From contig NC_054873.1 in the NCBI RefSeq assembly GCF_018320785.1, forward strand, positions 35,563,196-35,627,195: a DNA stretch of 64,000 nt. Reading direction: 5' to 3'. This stretch comes from Cheilinus undulatus (taxonomy: Eukaryota; Chordata; Actinopteri; Labriformes; Labridae). The position numbers and the translations under genes are program-made. Under the pieces are notes generated by a model. That model made no database searches. It worked only from the letters and a program-made list of their open reading frames with translations, and was not told the origin of the DNA. Of the stretch, positions 1 through 12,800 are shown one piece after another (position 1 is the stretch's first letter; each line of letters starts with the position of its first letter).

Positions 1-1440
1 TTGACACCCTCCACAAGGAGGGTAAGCCACAAAAGGTCATTGCTAAAGAAGCTGGTTGTTCACAGTGTGCTGTACCCAAGCATATTCATAGAAAGTTGAG
101 TGGGAGGAAAAAGTGTGGTAGGAAAAGGTGCACCGGCATAAGGGATAACCGCAGTCCTGAGAGGATTGTCAAGCAAAATCCTTTAAAGAATTTGGGGGAG
201 CTTCGCAAGGAGTGGACTGAGGCTGGAGTCAGCGCATCAAGAGCCACGTCACACCGACGAATCCTAGACATGGGCTACAAATGTGGCATTCCTCGTGTCA
301 CTCCTGAACCAGAGACTATGTCAGAAGTGTCTTACCTGGGCTGTGGAGTAAAAGAACTGGACTGTTGCTCAGTAGTCCAAAGTCCTCTTTTCAGATGAAA
401 GTACATTTTGCATGGGGAGCAGGTGGCCTAGTGGTTAAAGGCGCTCCCCATGTACGCGGGCGGCCTGGGTTCAAACTTGGCCTGAGGCCTTTTACCGCAT
501 GTCTATCCTCCGCTCTTGGTCCTGTTTCCAACTCTATCCACTGTCCTCCTCTATCTAATAAAGGCACAAAGGTGCCCAAAAATAAATCTTCAAAAAAAAA
601 AAAAGTACATTTTGCATGTCATTTGGAAATCAAGGTCCCAGAGTCTGGAGGAAGAGTGGAGAGGCACAGAATCCATGTTGCTTGAAGTCCAGTGTGAAGT
701 TTCCACAGTCAGTGATGATTTGGGCTGCCATGGCATCTGCTGGTGTTGGTCCACTGTGTTTTCTGAAGTCCACAGTCAACGCAACCATCTACCAGGACAT
801 TTTAGAGCACTTCATGCTTCCTTCTGCTGACAAGCTTTATGGAGATTCTGATTTCATTTTCCAGCAGGACTTGGCACCTGCCCACACTGCCAAAGGTACC
901 AAAAGCTGGTTCCATGACCATGGTGTTACTGTGCCTGATTGGCCAGAAAACTGGCCTGACCTGAACCCCATAGAGAATCTATGGGATCTTGTCAAGAGGA
1001 AGATGAGAGACACCAGACCCAACAATGCAGATGACCTGAAGGCCGCTATCAAAGCAACCTGGGCTTCCATTACACCTGAGCAGTGCCACAGGCTGATCGC
1101 TTCCATGCCACACCACATTGATGCAGTAATTCATGCAAAAGGAGGCCCAACCAAGTATTGAGTGCATAGAAATGAAAATACTTTTCAGAAGCCTGACATT
1201 TCTGTTTAAAATATCCTTTTTTATTGATCTTATTTAATATTCTACTTTTCTGAGACACTGAATTTTGGGTTTTCTTATGTGTAAGCCATAATCATCAACA
1301 TTTTAAAAAACAAAGGCTTGAAACATGTCACTCTATGTGTAATGAGTCCATATAATATATGGATTTCACTTTCAGAAAAGAGTGACAAACAATATTGAAC
1401 TTTTTCATGATATTCTAATTTTTTGAGATGCACTTGTAGT
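1..1440 (+). mobile_element. Tc1-like DNA transposon, left end cut by the window edge, transposase broken
   Basis: The 3' part of a Tc1/mariner element. From position 3 an open frame reads a paired-like helix-turn-helix DNA-binding region (around KVIAKEAGCSQ), then a basic GRKR stretch. Stop codons and a frameshift near 330-370 precede the first catalytic Asp, in a FSDES context at about 388-403. After a SINE insertion (415-601) the frame resumes at 616-1161. There it shows the second catalytic Asp (FQQDLAPAHTAK) and the third acidic residue in PDLNPIENLWD, the DDE signature of the family. The right terminus is the short repeat ending TTTTTTGAGATGCACTTGTAG near 1440. The element lies in the first visible intron of sntb2, in the same orientation as the gene. 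It is clearly inactive. The left terminal repeat is outside the window. Confidence 0.9.
415..601 (+). mobile_element. tRNA-derived SINE inserted in the Tc1 transposase
   Basis: The insert has an RNA polymerase III A-box-like stretch (GTGGCCTAGTGGTTAAAGGC, about 422) and a B-box (GGTTCAAACTTGGCC, about 468). A tRNA-unrelated body and an A-rich tail ending in about 13 A follow. It is bounded by a perfect 17-bp target duplication, AAAGTACATTTTGCATG, at 398-414 and 602-618. Related copies lie at 8965-9155 (plus), 9215-9320 (minus) and 42548-42727 (plus). The near-perfect duplication suggests this is one of the younger insertions here. Confidence 0.88.
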
Positions 1441-4400
1441 TTTACGTTTAAAGAACATTTTTAAGTATGCAGGCCTCAAGAATCCCGGCCATTTAGAACA
1501 ACTACCAGACATTTGCTTTAACATTATTTTGCTGCATTAACAGCAGCAAAACGCATAAATCTCTCTCTTTTTTTCGTGTAAGTGGTTTAAAGTATCAAAA
1601 TTAAAGTTGTGCGCTTTTCCTTACACATGCAGTCAGTTACACTGTATACGCCGCTGTTAAACTCATAAACAACAACAGTTAGCTTCACATCAGCACCGTT
1701 AGCCTGTTAGCACATTGGCCACTATCATAACTTTGCAGCTTACAACAGCCAAATACCATCCTCCACCGACAACAACGAAGCATCCAAACACATAACAAAA
1801 GTGGTCTGTTAACTGGACACTGCATTAGAACTCTACATTTCGAATGAAAAATGAGTCTTACCATAAGCTTCTAATATCAGTCCTCATGATGATATAACTG
1901 TAACCTCTCTGAAGAGAGACAGAGCCTTTGTTATAAGCTTCAAGCGGCCCATGCCGTTCTGCACAATGTGATTCTGTGTTGACTACAATCTAACTTTATC
2001 TGAGGATTGGTCATAGGTAGTTTATCGAAATCCACTACAACTCTGCTCAGTGTAGGCCTCTCTCTCTCTGCTGCTGCATCGGTGTTTACAGCGCTCAGCT
2101 ACACAGTTCCCTTTGTTTCAGCATCTTCATTACTCTCAGTGATGACATAAAATCCCTCCATACCACTGATGATATTAAGCCTTTGGTTAACCAGGAAAAC
2201 CTCACTTAGATTAAAATTCTGCTTTATGAGAAAGCTCTGGTCAAACTTTCCCACTTTCTCTGCATAGTCCCCAGCAATACTGAGCTGGCACAGACAGGTA
2301 GATTTGCTTTGACATCATGGTGCATACATAATTAGCCATGTGCTTGCCTTCTGTTGAGATAAATAACCCCAGCACTGCAGGAAAGTATGCGGTGTGTTTC
2401 CTCTGTCCTCTGATAAACACTGATATTTTTGAAGTGGAAGATAAAACGAGGTTTCTCCTTCTCTGTCCTTCACTCCGTGCGTAACGCGGCACTTTTACGC
2501 ACAGCCAGGCTGTCAGTGCCGTTTGTTTTTTCACGGTTTCATTCACTGTGCCAACCAAGTTTGTACGAGGAGGGACTGACTTTTCATTCATTCGGTCAAA
2601 TATGATCAATAAGAGTTATAACATTGCACAGCTGAGGCTCGCGGTGAGAGGAGTTAACTCTCTCCACAGCGCACAGACTGGCTCACCTGTTTGTGTTCAA
2701 GACTGTCCAGACGAGTCATTTAGCTGGTTGATCTGGAGCTTTTATAAGTCGTATGTCTGAGGTCAGAGGAGACTGTGTTGGTAAATATTTTACTAAAGTC
2801 CCGTTAGTTTAGAAACAGCTCCAGCGAGTTTCGCTCCAACGAGCACACATGGTGGTGGTGGTGCCGATTTTTAAGGTAGACAGAGGAGCAAAAACGTCCT
2901 CCTCTCGAACACCACCTCATGTTTGATATCTCCTCATATCCGTCTGTATCAGTGCTTGTGTTTTTGCCTCTTTTTTTAAGCCTGCTAGAGAGGGAGACAA
3001 GCAACAGGCAGCCTGACATATCCACATGAGCGCAAATGCACTACTTAAATATCCGCAGCAATGTCAAGCTGCGTAATGATGTTGCAGGTGTGGAAGCTCG
3101 CTTTGACTCGCTACAGGTTCTAAATGTAAATATTTTGTGTAAATAATTTGCATGAAAAAAATTGCGTATAGAGTGTAAGGACCTTAAGTTTATAAACTGG
3201 AGTTAATATTTTGTAGGCTCTTAAATTTAACCACCCTAAAACCCCCTGAGTCTCCCCTATGGCAGAATGGTTTGACCCAAACTGGCATATGCCTGTCAAT
3301 CACTATATTCACAATCTCTCCATTCATAAAAAGGTTTATGATTTATTTTTTGTGAAAAAATGTTGATCTATAACTAAGTTCATGATTTCAGTTTGAGAAA
3401 AGAGAAGTCTTTTTTATAACTTATTTATTATTTACAGGTTTTTAGTTCTTTCTAACTCTATGTTTTTATTTCCAAATTGTTCCAGAGAGACCGCTGCAGC
3501 CGAGCAGAGTTTTGCACACTTCTGGGTTTAAAGCCTTTCCAGTCACTGTTTTCAACAGCTACATTAATTTAAATTCCCACATTTAGAGATGAGAAGATGT
3601 GCCATGACTTTAGTCATGCATTTTTAATATTTGAAATATATGAAAAAAAGCTAATATTTGTAATTTGAAAGTGTTTATCATTTACAAAGTTTGATAAATC
3701 AGACGGCTGTCACAGCACTCTTTAATGTCTTTCTTTTTGGCCAAAAAGCTTTGCGCTTTTTAGGGGGTACTTGGCTGAAAAAATACTTCACGGGGGGTAC
3801 ATGACTGAAGAAAGTTTGAGAACCACTGATTTAATGTAGACATGATTGCGGTCAAGTTAAACATTTTATTTTATAGTTTATTTTTATTTTATATTGTGTA
3901 TTGTTGGAATGAAGTGCTTAATAAATATTTACATAATTTTGTAATTGATTTATTCTTTGAAGCATTAATATTAATTTTTGCAATTGCAATTGATTTTAGT
4001 GAGGTTAGTACACAGTCATAGCCATAAATGCAATGCTACTAATAATTGGCATGATAGTTTCTTTCGGTGTTTCGGTTTTCGGTTTCCGCCAAGAATTTTA
4101 GTTTCGGTGCATCCCTAATCTCAACACATCACAAAGATGCAGGTTGTTTGTATTGAAGTGGCGCTACTGAGTGTTTCTGCTCTGCCCTCCCTTACTGCAT
4201 CAACTCCCGTGGTCAGTTTAATTCAACTGTTGGTAAATAGGCTGCGTGGTATCATCTCCTTTTATAATCTTCTTAAAGTGTTCATGTCAGCGTTAGCTTC
4301 TCTTACAGACAGGCAGAAAGCAGAGGGGATAAAAGACGATGTCTGCTGGTCATTAAGTCCCGACAAGCAAACTTTTCCCCTCTCACCTCCGTAAATAAAC

Positions 4401-5345
4401 GCTGCATGCTGCCTGCTTTATGCTCGTAAATGACATGGCGCAGGTTGGATCAAGTGATCCTGTTATTAATTGCCATTATACATGAATAAAAACAATGATC
4501 TGAGGTTATTTTGTAGGCTATATGAGTTTAAAGAGTACCACGCTGGGATCACAGAAATCAAAGGCAGGTGTGCGCAGATCGTCTCTAAATATTTTTAGTA
4601 TGACGTGATGAGCTTTAAAAAAAATACATTAATACTTCCAAAGGTCTTTTTTGTCCATTTAAGGATCATTTAGAGTACCAAGCAGGTAAAGTAAGGAACC
4701 TGTACGGATTAAACTGGACCCCAACAAGGTGATTTATTTATTTTATTTATTTATTTTTACCTGAATGACCAGTCGATTGGTTGATGCCTGGGTGCGATTT
4801 TGGTTGACCAAGTTTTTCTTTGGTTGATTACAGCCCTGCATTTCAGGTTTTGAGATATTGCACCTTCTGGGATTTGAAAATTGCAGCAGGCCATATTGCA
4901 ATTTGATCTAATTTTCGATTAATTGCCCAGCCCTAAAAGAAATGTGGCCAAGTTCTGATAAAACTCCTGCTGTATGATGGTCACATCCCAGCAAATTGCT
5001 ACACTGGCAGCAGCCCGTCTGTATGCCGGCTTCCAGTGCAGCAAACCCCCTCCTGTAACTATCGCAAATTCATGCCAAAGCAGTTTGAAAGAAGAGCAAA
5101 ACCATCTTTACTGTCAAGATTTCAGTGTGGCCCTTTCCTCTTTATTTCACGTTCTGATAAAACTGCTGCTATACTATGGCTAAATCCAAGCTAATCACTT
5201 CACCAGCAGCAGCCATTGCTATCTTCTCCCAGTACAACTAAACCCCGCCCATAGCCTCACTCTCCTCATTTCAGACTGCTTTGCAGGATAGATTTGCCTG
5301 GTGACAGACATGTAATCTGGTCAGTCATCTGTTTTGCAAGATTAG
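1441..5345. other. sntb2 intron 1: cluster of degraded DNA-transposon ends
   Basis: I found no credible gene here. Short termini typical of fish non-autonomous elements can be recognised. One ends in GGGGGTACATGACTG then GAGAACCACTG (about 3765-3832). One is an FCGG-type end, TTTCGGTGCATCCCTA (to about 4117). One ends GGTTGATTACAGCCCTG (to about 4837). One ends GATTAATTGCCCAGCCCT (to about 4934). The stretch 4940-5345 resembles the inverted-repeat family at 18966-19490, sharing the phrase CAAGTTCTGATAAAACT and a GATAGATTTGCC terminus. Class assignments are inferred from terminus recall only. The open frames in this stretch are short and look random. Confidence 0.5.
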
Positions 5346-8225
5346 TATAATTGCTTGTGTGAAAATGGTGGAACAGTGATGTTTTCTTCAAGATTTTGCA
5401 AGGATAATTCATATTAAAGTTCTGGTGGTTATGGATCCACATTTTTAAATATTTTGCATTTTTACAAGCACTAGCAAAGTGTTAGATATCAATCCTTTTT
5501 TTCTAACTGAAAGGAAACTGTTGTAAAGTAAGGTGTACTTCTGCCAGCAGTTGACTTGAATGGTGATAACAGTAGTACAGTTATTCTCAGTTTGCTGTTC
5601 CTCCAGTATTGAAGATATAAACTTGTACGACCACAGAGAGCCCACTTGGTCTGCAGACTGCAAGTATCTCACTGAACATCACTGCTCCTAATCTGATTAT
5701 TAGGCTGAAACAAGCAGCAGAGAAGTCCTCTCCCACATGACGCAGACACAAACATGGGCTTCAGGAATGCTCTCTCTCAGAACTACTTACGTTTGCAGAA
5801 ATCATCCCCAACCTTGGTTGGTATGGGTGGTGTGGTTAGAAGGGCCTGTGAAATGAGGCTCCATTTCTTGGCCTGTTGCCTCAGCATTACTACCAGCCCC
5901 TCCCATCACTCTGAGTAATGTACACAATAGTGCATGGACTCTTGCTCTGCACTGCTTCCACTTAGTCATAAACTCTGTGTATCTTTAGTTGAGAGAGTCA
6001 TATAAGCTCAGTGCTGCACGTACACACATCCTCTCAGACCTAATATCTCAGTCTACGTTCAACAATGACCTCACCTCCTCAGAGTCTGGTCTCAGGTTTC
6101 ATATAGAGCAAAATAACCCAATGGGCCAACTTAAACACTAGACACACACAGAAATGGCTTACTCTTATTGTGCGCTCAAATAGACTAAAGGAGCATGCAT
6201 ACAAGGAGAAGCAGAGGAGACATTTACAGAAAAAGGAAGGATAAAAGGCAAAGAGGAAGTGAAGGGACATGAACGAGAGCTGGGAGGTGTTCAAGGCTGC
6301 TGGGCCAAATTTGGAAAGTCAATCCATCCCTTCGTAGCAAACAGCCGACCCCCGGAGCTCACAGCTGTACAACCGAGTCAGCTCTTGTTTTTCAAAGATG
6401 ATTTCACACAGGGGACCAGTGTGTCCTTTAAAGACCTGCTGGAAGATAGCAGGAAGTGTTTACATTGCTTGTGTTTGGTTTTGATTTTGATCACCGTGTT
6501 CTTCCATTAGAATTCTTCACAGTATGAATTATTGGATTGATAAACAAAGGACAAAATCTATTTTCCAGCCTGTGCGAATCAAACCACAGTTTTGTCCCAC
6601 TGTGTTTAAAAAGTCTGACCCTACCTGGGCCCAAAAGTGTTTTTAAATGCAGATTAAATGCTCACGTCTTTCTGAAAACATCCCAGAGTGTTTCCTTATG
6701 GCTTGGATCATGTCTGGCTTCACAGTATATTCTAAATGACTGGCTGTTATTGAGTTCAAACCCACATATGGTCAAACTATCAACACACTATTTGTTCTGG
6801 ATCTGAAGATATTCAACAGCTGTCATGCTGTCAGTTTGATAAACCCTAACAAAGCACAGCAAACAGGCATGGTTTCTTATTTTATGATAACACGTTTCAG
6901 TGGATCTCATTTATTTGTACAAGATTTTACTTGATGGGTGATTTAAGAGGAGGATTGTTGGATATCCTCAGGCCTGTTGAAGTCTTCAGTGTTCAAGCAA
7001 CTCCCAAACATTCAAAAATCTATGCTTTGCAACAGCCTTTCCCAAACTTCAGTACGCTGTGGCTTAATCTGAGACCTGAAAATCTTCTGAGGCCCACCAA
7101 AACCCTCTTATAACCAAAACATGAGACTCAAATATTTACCTTTATTATTCATGTTTTGCTTTATAAATGGGGACTTTCAATGCAAATACTCTGCTTTCAC
7201 ACACTGGCAGTACTCAGGATGTGTTTGTGGAGTCACAAAGTCAAATGAATCAGCTACTGACATTTATTTATTTCAATCAGGCATCTGCAAAGACAATTAC
7301 ATTTTCTTTTCTTATATTTTTATCTGCAAATGTACTTTGTGGCCTGAGGAAATCTTTCCAAGTATCATTAATGTTGATGACACTTAATATTCTTAAAATT
7401 GGGAAGTGTGCAGCATACTAGAATGTTAAAATGTCACCAGTAAATCCAGCTCCAATTAAACCATGACACCAGTAATACATCAGACAAAATTCATGATAAA
7501 AGGGTAACATTAGTCAAAACTTCTAGCTGTATTTTTTACTTCTGAAACTTAATAACATTAAATCAAATATAATGATAATTGATTTTTTAAAATTTCTATT
7601 ATTTTTAGTTATTATAAATGGCCTCTCGTGGCTCACTTACAGTAGCTCCTGGGCCATCAGGTCAGCCCTGGCCCACAGTTTGGGAAGCACTGCTTTGCGA
7701 CAAAGAAAACAAGTCTTTAAATATTTTAATCTGAAACTAGAAAAGCTTTTCAATTTTTCATAACTCAACTCATAATCATTTGAAAAATTCTTTTCATAAT
7801 GTTAACATGGTTTGGATTAAGGCTGCATTAGACTACACAAATTTATCCCTATTTTGACCTGATCGTCCTGCTGCTGTCCATCATTAAATTCAGATGTTGG
7901 AACCGAACATGGACGTTGGGGACAACAAACGCTTTTGTAATGTGACATAATCAACAATGCACCTAGGATGCCACACAACCCTGACTTGACAAGAGTGGAA
8001 GGTCAGGATTTTTCTTGCATCTTCTGTCTAGTTTGACACCCTGACCTGACGTCAAAGATGTGTAACCTGGCACTGACCAGTCGAATCCCCTGTTTACATA
8101 CAGCAAAGTTTGTAATGCTAATGGTAGTAATGATTGAGTGACGAATGATAGTAATTTAATGGTTAATTTCAGGGCAAATTTCTTGACATGTTATCAGATG
8201 TACGCTTCAAATGCTATTTAAAATA
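5346..8225. other. sntb2 intron 1, no recognised feature
   Basis: AT-rich intronic sequence. Six-frame open frames are at most about 90 codons with no recognisable domain and no flanking splice-site pattern. One short stretch near 7620-7690 (GGGCCATCAG...GGGAAGCACTG) looks like a worn transposon terminus. I see nothing else. Confidence 0.5.
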
Positions 8226-8700
8226 GGGGTGGACCGACATTGTTTTTTTCAGGGCCTATACAGATTATTAGCAGTTCATGAGGCTGATAACTGATGTTTA
8301 GAACCGATGTACATTTATCATGACACACAAAATGTACTTAATATGGCATGGTAAAATTGCATGATCAAAAAAATGAAGGGGGAAACAAACAATGTAATGC
8401 TATCAGCATGTGAAACAGCATTGAGAAGAAAACCGTAGAGGAACAGGAAGTGATGCCATAAGCCTGCTGTTTCAGTGGCACTCAGGCCTAGGTGTAATAC
8501 TGGGTTGTACATTTGGTGATATGTACTTTGCAGTGGAACCAAATTAGCACACTATTTTATATTAATTTTACTGACTATCAGTAAGATAAAATGCTGGTAC
8601 TGATAATCGGCCAAATGCTAAAAATTGTCATCAATAATCAGCCAGGATGATAATCTGTATACAGCTAATTTGAAGGATGGCCCATCCACATTGTCTTCTT
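8226..8700. repeat. Dispersed repeat starting AGGGGTGGACCGACA
   Basis: A low-copy dispersed repeat with degenerate inverted ends (GGGGTGGACCGAC at the left, GATGGCCCATCC near 8676-8687). The interior carries the phrase TTTGCAGTGGAACCA at about 8526. A second copy sits at about 44905-45330 in vps4a intron 10, opening GGGGTAGACCAAAT and containing the same phrase on the other strand (TGGTTCCACTGCAAAGT). It is probably a non-autonomous DNA transposon, class not assigned. Confidence 0.5.
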
Positions 8701-8964
8701 CCGTAAACATAGGCACACAACTGTTTTTTCTTTTTTGTTTTCTTCTTTTCATAACACAAGACCACTGGTATCTCACATTGAGCTGTAATAGCAACCATTG
8801 ACACTTTTCGACCCCCCACCCTCCCCTAAGGACCTATGAACTCATGTACAGTGGCAACAGCATACAATAACTGGTTGATATCACACTCTTTGTGTTGCCA
8901 GTCTGTCAGCAAAGACAGGAGGAGATTTTTGTGGCACAGTCTGACATGGTGCCATCATAAAAGA

Positions 8965-9155
8965 CAAAATTAGGGCGCCAGTTTAGCTCAGTTGGTTGAG
9001 CAGGCACCAATATACAAAGGCTGTAGTCCTCCACACATTGGTTGTATACATTGGGTTCATGTCTTTCCCTATTCTCTCTCCCCATATTTTCTTCAGCTGT
9101 CCTATAGGAGTTCAGGCAAAATGCCCAAAATATCAAATTAAACAGAACAAAATAA
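8965..9155 (+). mobile_element. tRNA-derived SINE, degraded
   Basis: The left end reads like a tRNA head (GGCGCCAGTTTAGCTCAG, then TTGGTTGAGC). The body (TGTCTTTCCCTATTCTCTC) and the tail (AAATGCCCAAAATAT) match the SINE copies at 415 and 42548. It is not a tRNA gene, because no cloverleaf can be completed after the head. Confidence 0.65.
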
Positions 9156-9214
9156 AAGATAAAATTAACCAGAGGAGACTTTTTAGTTAAAGTACAGTTA
9201 TCAGTTAGTTTTTA

Positions 9215-9320
9215 AGATGTATCTTTGGGCCTTTTAACTTTATTTGACAGGACAGTAAGTGGATAAAATCAAAACAGGAAAATCGTTGAAGGTCAGACTT
9301 GAATCTGGACTGCCCACTTG
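9215..9320 (-). mobile_element. Inverted fragment of the same SINE family
   Basis: On the minus strand the B-box phrase GATTCAAGTCTGACC appears at about 9292-9306, close to GGTTCAAGTCTGGCC in the 42548 copy. It is followed by a body ending near TTTGGGCC. Only the B-box half and part of the body are present. With the plus-strand copy 60 bp away it forms an inverted SINE pair. Confidence 0.5.
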
Positions 9321-9830
9321 GAGGAAGATAAAAGACGAGATAAAACTTTATTAACCCTTGGTAAGTCTTGTGCCAGGTTTCTCCTACATTACAGTAACAT
9401 AGAAAGGCATCAAATTCAAGTTAAATCCACAAAAACATGAAATCTAAAGTCTTTTATAATGATATAGTGAATAAGGATTTAATAGTGCCTATAAAGGGTA
9501 AACAAAGACATGAAAAGTGAAGTAATAAAATATGCTAGGCATGATGGTAATGATATTATTGACAGTTCAGACACAGACCCAGGGTCTGATGTGATCCTAG
9601 TTTTAACATTATATTTAATTACTTGCTTACATGGACAAAATCATGAATTGCTACAATAAAAATTAGGCTGTCAATACTAAATGACTTTAATTCCTTTAGT
9701 AGCTAACAAATCTACAGAAAAAAATAATCTTGTGTCATTCTAAAATTCCCGAGGGCCACTCAGTAATCTGTTGTTTGTCTTGGTATTATTTGTACATTTC
9801 TCATGATTCCTCTCTGTTGTTCCTCCACAG

Positions 9831-12800
9831 TGAAGTACATCCGTGAGGTTTCTCCACTCTTCAAGAAACCGTCCCTTGTAGCTGACCTGCCGTGGGACGG
9901 GGCCCGAGCACAGTCACCCAGCTACAGCGGTAGCGAGGACTCCGGTTCACCCAAACACAGCAGCTCATCCTCCAAAGACAGAAAAGTCATCAGTCTGAAG
10001 ATGTGCTTCATCAGCAGGAACCTCACCATGCCAGATCTGGAGAACAGGTAGGACACGTGGCGGGACTCTTTGATGTTCGTGCGTATGTCAGAGAGGAACA
10101 GCTGAGCACAGGGGACTCGAAGTGTGGCTGATTGTGTGTGGTTTTAACACTGGGTGTGTGTGCGTATTTTATTCACACACCAATAATTAGATAGGAATGT
10201 TTGGTCTGTGGAAGATAATGATTGAGATTAAAATTATTTTTGGGTTTGTGGATAATAAACAGATTTTTTTTCTCCCCACAAAGTATATCAGTGGTTGGAA
10301 GTGAACTATCATGGCAAGATACAGTCCTACAATCCTAAAAATATCCCTGTAAATTGTATAGTGAGTATCCAAGATGCAAGATCAGCGTATTTTGAAACAA
10401 TCTGTTATATTCCTGATGATTAGATGAACCCTTTCTTATATCTGCTTCTAAATAACTCAAACCCATTTTGTTTTCATGCAAATTATTGAATTCCATTCTC
10501 ATTGATGCTCCTGTAACTTAAATAGAGAGCCATTTGACTTTGTGGGTTTATGGATTATCTTCAGTTGTTTAAAAGCTTCTAAAACTTCTGTTGGTTAGTT
10601 TTCTTTCATGAAAAATTGATTGTAATACATTTTGCACAAATCACATCAAAAACAGAAAGAAGTCATGGTCAAAAGTTATGCGGCCTTGTCATCATTAAGG
10701 GTCTTTTTTTCATAAGCAGAAGCCATGCACATACATCAAATTAACTATATTGTAGTTATCAGTATTTATATACACAGAGCATTTGGAGAGTGTTCAGACC
10801 CCCTTCCCCTCTTTTCATTTTTGTTATGTTGCTGCTTGATGCTGCAGTTGGAAAAAATGATTTTCATTCTCATTAATCTACACTCAGTCCTCCTTTATGA
10901 CAAGGTAAAAACAGAAATTTAGAAATGTTTGCAAATTTATGGTAAAAACACAGAAATATCACATTGACACAAGCATTCGAACACTTTGCAAAAACATTTA
11001 AATTTAGCTCAGGTTCCTTCCATTTCTGTTAATCTTTATTGAGATGTTTCTACACCTTGATTGGAGTCCACCTGTGGTAAACTAAATTGATTGGACATGA
11101 TTTAGAAAGGTACACACCTCTCCATAGAAGGCCACACAGCTGACAATGCATGTCATAGCAAAAACCAAGCCACAAGGTCAAAAGAACTGGCTGCAGAGCA
11201 TAGAGACAGGATTTTTGCAAGCCACAGATCTGCAGAAGGCTACAAGACATTTCTCCTGCACTGACAATTCCCAAGAGCTCAGTGGCCCCCATTATTTTCC
11301 AATGAAAGAAGTTTGGCACAACTAAGACTCTTCAAAGAGTTTGGTTGTCAGGGCAAACTAAGCAATCAGAGGAGAAGGGCCTTAGTAAGATTGGTGACCA
11401 AGAACCTGAAAGTCACTCTGACTGAGCTCCAGAGATCCTGTGTGGAGATGGGCCAGGACGGGTTATATCTTAATTTTTCATTTTTAATTGATTTGCAAAA
11501 AAATTATAAAATTATGTTTTCACTTTGTCATGATGAGGTACCGAGTGTAGATTAATGAGAATTTTTTTTTTTTTTTTTTTTGTAAATTCTGATTATTGAG
11601 TTTTAAGAAATGTAACAGAACAGTCAACACAAACAAATAACGTTACAAGACTGGATAATCCATGTGATAAAATGTGCTGTGACATAGATAAGAAAGGTAA
11701 ATAAGACAGTGTACATGTTTGGGACTCAGATATTCTCATGCTCATTACTCTAAATCTGAAAATGCTCTAATTGTCTGCTATTTGATCTATTAAGATCAAA
11801 ATTATAGTCAATCCCCAAATGTTCCAGTGGCTTCTTCCATTTCTGCAGAAAAAGTTTTTTTCAACTGTAGCATCAGGTTGCAACATAACAAAACTGGAAA
11901 AAATTGAGGGGTCTGAATACTTTCCAAATGCATTGTGTATAGTTGCTGTTAGACAGGGAGCATCTGTAACTAATGCAGGCAAGCTTTTTTTCATGTAGCA
12001 GATTTGCCAAATATTTAAGATACATTGGGTTAAAAATCCTTGACTTAACTCAAAGTGTGGAGTTTAACAAAAAACATGATATAATTCATCCTACAGAGCA
12101 TGAGCATATTGGGTAGCCTGTTGGCAATTATTCTTATTTATTGTTTTTATAAGGAATGCCCCAACAATTAACCCGACATGCTAGATAGACTGTTTCACAT
12201 ATCCATGCCTACATGCCAGTTTTACCTCAGTTTTAAAGTAATGCCTCTTTTTTGATACTATATCACTGAGTATTGGTCTAATGGGGGGGGGGGGTTATTC
12301 TTTGCTCTTTAAAATTATGTGGCAAAACAACAGCATAAGATTAAACATCTTATCAAAAGTAAGAGACAAAATTAGGCTGTTTCTTCAATCTTCTTACTCT
12401 GTGGAATCTATCAGTCTCAGCCTTTGAAATAACCCCCGCAGCAGTGTCAGTATTTTTGTCCATAATACTGGCGTGTTTTATTAAAGGATGCTTCTGTGGC
12501 CATGGCAAACATTTTCAATATCTCACCATTTAACAGGAAGTCACTGTAACCCATATGAAACATCTGACTTGCCTTTGATTTCACATCTATGATTAGGGTC
12601 TGACACTCCACACATTTAAATGTTAATTTAATGTATTTGCTGTAGCGCCACCTAGTGTAAGAGGCCACTAACACCTCTAACATTATACATGCAATCTTTG
12701 AATTTTACATCAGTCCTGTCATTTTCAGAGAGTAATTGGCTGAATCTTCTGCGTGCATCACCCCTGAGTATTAAACTACATAACACAAGCTCGACAGACC

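Noticed and set aside
616..1161. Functional host gene (181-codon frame)
   Set aside because: It reads the DDE half of a Tc1 transposase, is broken upstream and is flanked by the element's terminal repeat.
8965..9040. tRNA gene
   Set aside because: Only a tRNA-like head is present. The anticodon and T arms do not fold and the body matches SINE copies.
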